Positions 1 through 4,828 of a DNA stretch of 8,070 nucleotides are shown here, piece by piece. Origin of the DNA: Flavobacteriales bacterium. GTDB lineage: Bacteria; Bacteroidota; Bacteroidia; Flavobacteriales_D; Crocinitomicaceae. Both the position numbers and the translations under genes were made by a program. The stretch spans positions 1 through 8,070 of the forward strand of contig CANHBA010000096.1 of the NCBI GenBank assembly GCA_947458985.1. Reading direction: 5' to 3'. Each line of letters begins with the position of its first letter. Positions within the stretch are counted from its first letter, which is position 1. A model generated the notes under the pieces. It was not told the origin of the DNA, ran no database searches, and saw only the letters and a program-made list of their open reading frames with translations.

Positions 1-1739
1 TGGGCAATATTGTAGGCTTCTTGGGTAAGCCTGCGGCGTGCGGTTTCATCGATGGTGCGCTGCTTGGAGTCGGTCATTTTGTCGGCGTACATGAGCACTT
101 TGCCGTTTACGTTTCTTGCCGCACGCCCAACGGTTTGCACCAAGGAGCGCTCGTTGCGCAGGAAGCCTTCTTTGTCGGCATCTAAAATGGCTACAAGAGA
201 AACTTCTGGGAGGTCGAGGCCTTCGCGCAGGAGGTTGACGCCGATCAGGACATCGAAATCGCCGAGGCGCAATTGACGAAGTATTTCTACGCGTTCAATG
301 GTGTCGATCTCGGAATGGATGTAGCGACAGGGAATGCCTAAGCGGTCAAGGTACTTTTGAAGTTCTTCGGCCATGCGTTTGGTGAGGGTTGTAACCAACA
401 CGCGTTCGTCTTTTTCGCGCCTTTCTTGAATGTTCTCGATGAGGTGATCGATTTGATTTTTAGACGGAAACACTTCAATAATGGGGTCGAGCAAGCCTGT
501 TGGCCTGATGAGTTGCTCCACAATAACGCCTTCAGATTGCAGCATTTCGTAGTCGGCGGGTGTGGCCGAAACGTAAATGACGTTGGATAAAAAGCCCTCG
601 AATTCATCGAATTTGAGCGGGCGGTTGTCGATGGCGGCTTGCAAGCGAAAGCCGTAGTCGACTAAATTGATTTTGCGGGAGCGGTCGCCGCCGTACATGC
701 CGCGCACTTGCGGTAGCGTTACGTGGCTTTCGTCGATGACCATTAAGAAGTCGTCGGGGAAGTAGTCGAGTAAGCAGAACGGGCGCTCACCGGGTTCTCG
801 GCGGTCAAAATAGCGCGAGTAGTTTTCGATGCCCGAGCAATAGCCGAGTTCGCGGATCATTTCGAGGTCGTAGTTGACGCGTTCTTCTAGGCGTTTGGCT
901 TCTTCTAACTTGCCTTCTTCTTTAAAGTTGGCCACTTGCTCAATGAGGTCGTCTTGAATTTGGGTAATGGCCTGGCGCGTGTTGTCTGGGCTCGAAACGA
1001 AGAGGTTGGCCGGAAATATATCGATTTGTTGAAACTGCTCGAGCTGTTTGCCGGTTTCGGGGTCAATTGCAGCGATTTTTTCGATTTCGTCGCCCCAAAA
1101 ACTGATGCGTAGCGCGTAGTCGGCGTAGGCAAGGAAGATGTCTACGGTGTCGCCGGATACGCGGAATTGGCCGCGTTCGAAATCGGTGCCGGCACGTTGG
1201 TATAAATTTTCAACGAGGCGAAACAAAAACTTGTTGCGCACAACGGTGTCGCCCACTTGAAGGTGCAAGATGCTATTCTTGAATTCAGTGGGGTTACCAA
1301 TACCGTAAATACAACTCACAGATGCCACTACAATGACATCTCGGCGGCCCGAAAGCAAGGCAGAGGTGGCGGCCAAGCGCAGTTTTTCGATTTCGTCATT
1401 GATTTGGAGGTCTTTTTCGATGAAAGTGCCGGTAGACGGAATGTAGGCCTCGGGTTGGTAGTAGTCGTAATAAGAAACGAAGTATTCGACTGCATTATTC
1501 GGAAAAAACTGCTTGAATTCGCCGTAAAGTTGGGCGGCAAGGGTTTTGTTGTGCGATAAAATGAGCGTAGGGCGCTGCACTTCTTGAATGACGTTGGCCA
1601 CTGTGAAGGTTTTACCGCTACCGGTAACGCCCAAAAGCGTTTGTTGTTCAATGCCGTTGTTGAGGCCACTGACCAATTGGCGAATGGCTTCGGGTTGGTC
1701 TCCCGTTGGTTTGTAGTCAGAAACCAGTTCAAATTGCAT
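1..1739 (-). CDS. uvrB: UvrABC excinuclease subunit B (UvrB), C-terminus cut off by window edge
   Basis: UvrB is the damage-verifying helicase-like subunit of bacterial nucleotide excision repair. It is loaded on DNA by UvrA and then recruits UvrC for incision. The frame is open for 579 codons from the ATG at 1739 (MQFELVSDYKPTGDQPEAI) to the window edge with no stop. Visible motifs: Walker A GVTGSGKT (residues 37-44, K43), the beta-hairpin region YYDYYQPEAYIP (about 90-101) that clamps the DNA strand, the Walker B-type DESH near residue 334, YGGDRSRK just after it, the helicase motif LLREGLDLPEVSL, and motif VI QTVGRAARN near 537. UvrB is usually about 660-680 residues, so roughly the last 85-100 are outside the window, including the C-terminal UVR motif that binds UvrC. 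No broken motif was seen. The next gene diverges after a 46-bp spacer. Confidence 0.97.
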   Translation of the reverse strand, partial: MQFELVSDYKPTGDQPEAIRQLVSGLNNGIEQQTLLGVTGSGKTFTVANVIQEVQRPTLILSHNKTLAAQLYGEFKQFFPNNAVEYFVSYYDYYQPEAYIPSTGTFIEKDLQINDEIEKLRLAATSALLSGRRDVIVVASVSCIYGIGNPTEFKNSILHLQVGDTVVRNKFLFRLVENLYQRAGTDFERGQFRVSGDTVDIFLAYADYALRISFWGDEIEKIAAIDPETGKQLEQFQQIDIFPANLFVSSPDNTRQAITQIQDDLIEQVANFKEEGKLEEAKRLEERVNYDLEMIRELGYCSGIENYSRYFDRREPGERPFCLLDYFPDDFLMVIDESHVTLPQVRGMYGGDRSRKINLVDYGFRLQAAIDNRPLKFDEFEGFLSNVIYVSATPADYEMLQSEGVIVEQLIRPTGLLDPIIEVFPSKNQIDHLIENIQERREKDERVLVTTLTKRMAEELQKYLDRLGIPCRYIHSEIDTIERVEILRQLRLGDFDVLIGVNLLREGLDLPEVSLVAILDADKEGFLRNERSLVQTVGRAARNVNGKVLMYADKMTDSKQRTIDETARRRLTQEAYNIA

Positions 1740-1752
1740 GGCTTAAAATTAC

Positions 1753-1760
1753 CAAATAAA
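1753..1760 (-). promoter_or_regulatory. possible -7 promoter element for uvrB
   Basis: The minus strand reads TTTATTTG, 7 of 8 matches to the Bacteroidetes -7 consensus TAnnTTTG, ending 13 bp before the uvrB ATG. A start of transcription a few bases downstream would give a leader of under about 10 nt. I see no convincing TTG -33 element upstream, so the call rests on one box and its position. Confidence 0.3.
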
Positions 1761-1773
1761 AGCATCCTTTGGC

Positions 1774-1781
1774 TATATTTG
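1774..1781 (+). promoter_or_regulatory. -7 promoter element for the SRPBCC-DUF1801 unit
   Basis: TATATTTG is a perfect match to TAnnTTTG, the -7 element used by the primary sigma factor of Bacteroidetes. Its last base is only 4 bases from the ATG at 1786, so transcription would start at or within a few bases of the start codon, giving a leaderless or nearly leaderless mRNA. No clear -33 TTG element is seen at the usual distance. If the real start were a later codon the leader would be longer, but the N-terminus beginning at 1786 fits the family. Confidence 0.5.
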
Positions 1782-1785
1782 TCTC

Positions 1786-2202
1786 ATGGAAAATCGTGAA
1801 TTTTTAGAAGTGAGCGCCCAAATTTCAGCCCCCCTTTCTGAGGTTTGGACCAAATGGACACAAGCAGCGCACGTCGTGAACTGGAATTTCGCCCATGAAT
1901 CATGGTGTTGCCCTTCTGCTGAAGTCGATTTTCGCGTTGGCGGCACTTCCAATTACCGCATGGAGGCCAAAGACGGCAGTTTTGGTTTCGACCTCAAAGC
2001 AATCTTCTTAGAAATTGAAGCCAATACATTCATTGCCACCGAACTCGAAGACGGCAGAAAGGTTGAAGTAAAATTTATTGTTGGTGAAAATTTCGTGCTG
2101 CTTCAACAGCGTTTTCAACCCGAAAATGAAAATGCGTTGGAGCTGCAGCAACAAGGTTGGCAGGCCATCCTCCATCAGTTCAAAACCTATTGCGAGCAGT
2201 AA
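1786..2202 (+). CDS. SRPBCC / AHSA1-like (START-fold) domain protein
   Basis: This 138-residue protein fits the single-domain SRPBCC family of the AHSA1/CalC type, a helix-grip fold that forms a hydrophobic ligand-binding pocket. The family pattern is visible throughout: an opening beta strand (FLEVSAQISAP, 6-16), a helix beginning EVWTKWT (19-25), VVNWNF (30-35), the signature CPSAEVDFRVGG (42-53), YRMEAKDGSFGFD (57-69) and a closing amphipathic helix (GWQAILHQFKTY, 124-135). The length is normal for a stand-alone member. Ligand and role are unknown; members range from stress proteins to small-molecule binders, and neither can be chosen here. The stop codon overlaps the start of the next gene, indicating an operon with translational coupling. 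It diverges from uvrB, but nothing in the sequence ties it to DNA repair. Confidence 0.88.
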   Translation: MENREFLEVSAQISAPLSEVWTKWTQAAHVVNWNFAHESWCCPSAEVDFRVGGTSNYRMEAKDGSFGFDLKAIFLEIEANTFIATELEDGRKVEVKFIVGENFVLLQQRFQPENENALELQQQGWQAILHQFKTYCEQ

Positions 2203-2546
2203 TGCATCCTGATATTGAAGCGCATATTGCCCAGTTTCCAGCGCATGCGCAAGTTCAACTCAAGGAACTCCATCATTTCATCGATTCGAAAGTCCCGAAT
2301 TTGGCACAAAAAATGGGTTATGGTATCCCGACTTTTCAATTGAACGGCAAAAATTTCATTCATTATGCGGGCCACTCCAAGCATATTGGCTTGTATCCTG
2401 GCGCCAAAGCAATTGCTCATTTTTCTTCAGCATTTGCAGCAAAGGGATATAAATATTCCAAAGGAGCCGTTCAATTTTCGCTCAAAGAAGAACTCCCACT
2501 AGACTTGGTTCAGGACATCCTCATCTATCTTCAAAACAAGGCATAA
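2202..2546 (+). CDS. DUF1801 / YdhG-like protein
   Basis: This 114-residue protein matches the DUF1801/YdhG-like family, a small alpha/beta domain; some members are annotated as iron-chaperone-like because of a frataxin-type fold. Visible family features are an N-terminal helical part (DIEAHIAQFPAHAQVQLKEL, 4-23), the core KMGYGIPTFQLNGK (37-50), FIHYAGHSKHIGLYPG (52-67), GYKYSKGAVQFSL (82-94) and a C-terminal helix following LPLDLVQDIL (98-107). I place the start at the ATG at 2202, which overlaps the upstream TAA as TAATG. A TTG at 2157 would add 15 residues unlike the family. Coupling to the SRPBCC gene suggests the two products are made together. The biochemical role is unproven, and iron handling is only a family-level suggestion. 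Confidence 0.87.
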   Translation: MHPDIEAHIAQFPAHAQVQLKELHHFIDSKVPNLAQKMGYGIPTFQLNGKNFIHYAGHSKHIGLYPGAKAIAHFSSAFAAKGYKYSKGAVQFSLKEELPLDLVQDILIYLQNKA

Positions 2547-2566
2547 AAAAAGCGCCCGAAGGCGCT
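2545..2566 (-). terminator. intrinsic terminator for the small minus-strand gene
   Basis: On the minus strand this reads AGCGCC-TTCG-GGCGCT followed directly by a run of seven T: a perfect 6-bp GC-rich stem, the very stable UUCG tetraloop and an immediate U-tract. This is a textbook intrinsic terminator. It starts 3 bp after the stop codon of the 48-residue minus-strand ORF. On this strand it serves no other visible gene, which supports that ORF being real. Confidence 0.8.
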
Positions 2567-2579
2567 CTGTCAATTTTTT
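2551..2579 (+). terminator. same hairpin as plus-strand terminator after the DUF1801 gene
   Basis: The plus-strand reading has the same stem (2551-2556 with 2561-2566, loop CGAA). The T-run (2574-2579) is separated from the stem by seven bases, so it is a weaker terminator here than on the minus strand. It lies 4 bp after the stop of the DUF1801 gene, and with a convergent gene beyond it a bidirectional role is reasonable. Confidence 0.5.
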
Positions 2580-2716
2580 CCTACTAATATGGAAGCGGAC
2601 TTTCCTTTGATCACTTCTAAGGATTGACTGTACATTTTCAGAAACTGAAGAATGCTAGGGTCGGGTAGAAGTGAGGCGCTTGAGGTAGGTTGTGCTGAGT
2701 AAGGGTTTTTAATCAT
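2570..2716 (-). CDS. small hypothetical protein, 48 residues
   Basis: An intact minus-strand ORF runs from ATG at 2716 to TGA at 2570 and encodes 48 residues, starting MIKNPYSAQPTSSASL and ending SASILVGKN. The first 20 residues are rich in Ser, Pro and Ala and look unstructured. Residues 21-37 (SILQFLKMYSQSLEVIK) should form an amphipathic helix, followed by a short possible beta strand. No signal peptide, membrane segment or cysteine is present. Support for a real gene: it fills most of an otherwise empty stretch between convergent and divergent neighbours, and a strong terminator on the same strand follows 3 bp after its stop. I have an unverified impression that short proteins with a similar helix occur in other Bacteroidetes. 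No function can be assigned, and no clear promoter was found upstream. Confidence 0.6.
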   Translation of the reverse strand: MIKNPYSAQPTSSASLLPDPSILQFLKMYSQSLEVIKGKSASILVGKN

Positions 2717-2732
2717 AGGCAGTTTTAAAGTT

Positions 2733-2745
2733 CGTTATATTAACG
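2733..2745. repeat. short inverted repeat between the small gene and fbaA
   Basis: CGTTA-TAT-TAACG is a perfect 5-bp inverted repeat with a 3-bp spacer, in the divergent 98-bp spacer 2717-2814. It lies 17-29 bp upstream of the small gene's ATG, close to where its promoter should be. It could be an operator half-site pair, but in AT-rich DNA such a short palindrome can easily occur by chance. Confidence 0.2.
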
Positions 2746-2781
2746 TTCAAAACCTGAAATTATTATATCGCAGATAATTTC

Positions 2782-2789
2782 TAATTTTG
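2782..2789 (+). promoter_or_regulatory. -7 promoter element for fbaA-accD
   Basis: TAATTTTG perfectly matches the Bacteroidetes -7 consensus TAnnTTTG, 25 bp before the fbaA ATG. Transcription would start near 2794-2797, giving a leader of about 20 nt. The leader (ATCAATCAACAACAACAAAG) is A-rich and has no Shine-Dalgarno, as is common for translation initiation in this phylum. The -33 element is not clear. Confidence 0.55.
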
Positions 2790-2814
2790 TGGCATCAATC
2801 AACAACAACAAAGC

Positions 2815-3882
2815 ATGCCAATGATCAAGCCCGGAGTCGCCACTGGCGAACAAGTACAAGCTATTTTTCAGCTCGCCAAACAAAAAGGTTTTGCGCTGCC
2901 TGCAGTCAATGTCACGAGCACCAGTACGGTAAACGCCGTTATGGAAGCTGCGGCCAAACTCAACGCACCTGTCATTATTCAATTTTCGAACGGCGGCGGA
3001 CAATATTTTGCTGGTAAAGGACTTTCCAACGCTTCAGAAAAAGCTGCCATATTGGGCTCTATTTCTGGCGCACGCCACGTACACGCACTGGCTGAGGCCT
3101 ACGGTGCAACGGTCATTTTACACACCGACCACTGCGCCAAAAATCTGTTGCCTTGGATAGACGGCTTGCTCGACGCTGGTGAAGCTTTTTTCAAAGAAAC
3201 AGGCAAGCCGCTTTTTAGCTCGCACATGATCGATTTGAGCGAAGAACCACTCGCCGAAAACCTCGAAATTTGCCAGCATTACTTGCGCCGCATGTCCAAA
3301 ATTGGCATGACCCTCGAAATCGAATTAGGCATCACAGGCGGCGAAGAAGACGGCGTAGACAACACCGACGTCGATAACGCCAAACTCTATACCCAACCCG
3401 AAGAAGTAGCGGAAGCCTACGAGGCGCTTTTGCAAATTTCGCCTTGTTTTACAATTGCCGCTTCATTTGGCAATGTGCACGGCGTATACAAGCCGGGTAA
3501 TGTACAGCTGACGCCCGTCATTTTGAAAAATTCACAAACCTACATCCAAGAAAAATACAATACTGCGCCCAATCCTGTAGATTTTGTTTTTCACGGCGGT
3601 TCTGGCTCCACACTAGCAGAAATTAGAGAAGCAATTGGCTATGGTGTGGTCAAAATGAACATCGATACCGACTTGCAATTTGCATTTACAGAAGGTGTCC
3701 GCGACTACATTGCAGCAAAAATGGATTACCTTCGCACTCAGATTGGCAATCCAACAGGGGCAGACGAGCCCAACAAAAAACACTATGATCCACGCAAATG
3801 GTTGCGCGACGGCGAACTCACTTTTATCAAGCGCCTCGAACAATCGTTTGCCGATTTAAATAATATCAACACGCTGAACTGA
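2815..3882 (+). CDS. fbaA: class II fructose-bisphosphate aldolase
   Basis: This 355-residue cytoplasmic enzyme is a zinc-dependent class II aldolase of the E. coli FbaA type. It reversibly cleaves fructose 1,6-bisphosphate to dihydroxyacetone phosphate and glyceraldehyde 3-phosphate in glycolysis and gluconeogenesis. Family motifs are all present: HTDHC (103-107, with catalytic D105 and zinc ligand H106), the acidic strand LEIELGITGGEEDG (167-180), zinc ligands H222 in GNVHG and H260 in FHGGSGS, and the phosphate/DHAP-binding NIDTD (282-286). The length agrees with the roughly 355-360 residues of this subclass rather than the shorter GatY/FbaB-type class II enzymes. A second ATG two codons downstream (2821) could also serve as start. 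The stop is 4 bp before accD, so the two genes are probably one transcription unit driven from the element at 2782. Confidence 0.97.
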   Translation: MPMIKPGVATGEQVQAIFQLAKQKGFALPAVNVTSTSTVNAVMEAAAKLNAPVIIQFSNGGGQYFAGKGLSNASEKAAILGSISGARHVHALAEAYGATVILHTDHCAKNLLPWIDGLLDAGEAFFKETGKPLFSSHMIDLSEEPLAENLEICQHYLRRMSKIGMTLEIELGITGGEEDGVDNTDVDNAKLYTQPEEVAEAYEALLQISPCFTIAASFGNVHGVYKPGNVQLTPVILKNSQTYIQEKYNTAPNPVDFVFHGGSGSTLAEIREAIGYGVVKMNIDTDLQFAFTEGVRDYIAAKMDYLRTQIGNPTGADEPNKKHYDPRKWLRDGELTFIKRLEQSFADLNNINTLN

Positions 3883-3886
3883 AAAT

Positions 3887-4732
3887 ATGGCATGGTTTAA
3901 AAGAAATAAAGAGGGCATCACCACTTCCACTAGCGACAAAATGGAAGTTCCTGAAGGCCTATGGGTGCGTTGCTCTAATTGCAAAACGCTCTACACCAGC
4001 GACGACCTCATGCGCAATAATTACGTCTGCGACCGCTGTTCGCATCACGAGCGCATTGGTGCAGCTGAATACTTTGCTCTTTTATTTGACGAGCAAAAAT
4101 TTGAAGAACTCAATGCAGACCTTCAATCTGGCGACCCACTAGGTTTTGTAGATACCAAAAAATACACAGATCGCGTTTCGGCTACCCAAAAAGCAACTGG
4201 CCTCAAAGACGCCATTCGCACCGCCAAAGGCCAACTCGAGGGCATGCCTTTAGTGGTTGCTGCCATGGATTTCAATTTCATTGGGGGTTCTATGGGTTCG
4301 GTAATGGGTGAGAAAATTGCAAGAGCTATAGACGTAGCTATTGCCGAAAAAGCTGCATTCATGATCATTTCGAAGTCAGGCGGCGCCCGCATGATGGAAG
4401 CTGGTTATTCACTGATGCAAATGGCGAAAGTTTCTGGCAAACTAGGCCAGCTTTCTGAAGCAAAATTACCGTACATCTCTTTTCTAACTGACCCCACAAC
4501 TGGTGGTGTGACCGCATCTTTTGCGATGTTAGGAGACATCAATATCGCCGAACCCGGAGCACTCATTGCTTTTGCGGGGCCGCGTGTAGTGAAAGAAACA
4601 ATCGGTAGAGACCTCCCTGAAGGATTTCAAACTTCCGAATTCCTACTTGAACATGGGTTTTTAGATTACATCATTGAACGCACCGAATTGCGTCAAACGT
4701 TGGGTCTTTCGCTCAAATTGTTTTTCAATTAA
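3887..4732 (+). CDS. accD: acetyl-CoA carboxylase carboxyltransferase subunit beta
   Basis: AccD (281 residues) pairs with AccA in the carboxyltransferase that moves the carboxyl group from carboxybiotin to acetyl-CoA, making malonyl-CoA for fatty acid synthesis. It starts MAWFKR, typical of the family. The N-terminal four-cysteine zinc ribbon is intact: C29 and C32 (CSNC), C48 and C51 (CDRC). The crotonase-like core follows with GGSMGSVMGEK (133-143), SGGARMMEAG (164-173), TDPTTGGVTASFA (201-213) and GPRVVKETI (231-239), which shape the acyl-CoA and biotin sites. Length is normal. It follows fbaA by 4 bp with no promoter or terminator between them. accA, accB and accC are not in the window, so the complex must be completed from elsewhere. 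No convincing terminator was found in the 42 bp that follow. Confidence 0.97.
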   Translation: MAWFKRNKEGITTSTSDKMEVPEGLWVRCSNCKTLYTSDDLMRNNYVCDRCSHHERIGAAEYFALLFDEQKFEELNADLQSGDPLGFVDTKKYTDRVSATQKATGLKDAIRTAKGQLEGMPLVVAAMDFNFIGGSMGSVMGEKIARAIDVAIAEKAAFMIISKSGGARMMEAGYSLMQMAKVSGKLGQLSEAKLPYISFLTDPTTGGVTASFAMLGDINIAEPGALIAFAGPRVVKETIGRDLPEGFQTSEFLLEHGFLDYIIERTELRQTLGLSLKLFFN

Positions 4733-4745
4733 GCACAAATAGTTG

Positions 4746-4753
4746 TATTTTAG
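4746..4753 (+). promoter_or_regulatory. weak candidate -7 element for the PNGase F-like gene
   Basis: TATTTTAG in the 42-bp accD to 4775 spacer matches TAnnTTTG at 7 of 8 positions and lies 21 bp before the ATG at 4775. No TTG is seen at a normal -33 distance. The gene could instead be reached by read-through from accD, since no clear terminator separates them. Confidence 0.25.
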
Positions 4754-4774
4754 AGGGCTACTAATGTCCTTGCT

Positions 4775-4828
4775 ATGAAATACCTACTTTTTGCTCTTTT
4801 TCTGATCTCGAATTGCGCTGTTTTTGCC
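4775..4828 (+). other. Sec signal peptide of the PNGase F-like protein
   Basis: Residues 1-18 (MKYLLFALFLISNCAVFA) have one lysine, a hydrophobic core and a VFA-Q cleavage site, giving a mature start at Q19. The cysteine at 14 is not in a lipobox that fits this cleavage, and a lipoprotein is unlikely given the C-terminal T9SS motif. Export is by Sec to the periplasm, before passage through the type IX channel. Confidence 0.85.

Noticed and set aside
52..1799. Several ORFs of 70-145 codons on both strands inside the uvrB region (for example 1328-1765 minus and 1257-1559 plus)
   Set aside because: They overlap the continuous UvrB frame, have low-complexity or unfamiliar translations, and match no family I recognise. 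They are out-of-frame readings of uvrB.
2157..2204. An earlier TTG start for the DUF1801 gene
   Set aside because: It would add 15 residues read out of frame through the SRPBCC gene. The ATG at 2202 overlaps the upstream stop and gives the normal family N-terminus.
2740..3003. 87-codon minus-strand ORF antisense to the start of fbaA
   Set aside because: It lies almost wholly inside fbaA, covers its promoter, and resembles nothing known; it is best explained as a shadow of the aldolase frame.
4716..4730. AATTG-TTTTT-CAATT inverted repeat at the end of accD
   Set aside because: It lies in the coding sequence, has an AT-rich 5-bp stem and is not followed by a T-run, so it is not a credible terminator.
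4764..4778. ATG at 4764 as the start of the PNGase F-like gene
   Set aside because: This frame reads ATG TCC TTG CTA TGA and stops at once. The ATG at 4775 gives a proper signal peptide.
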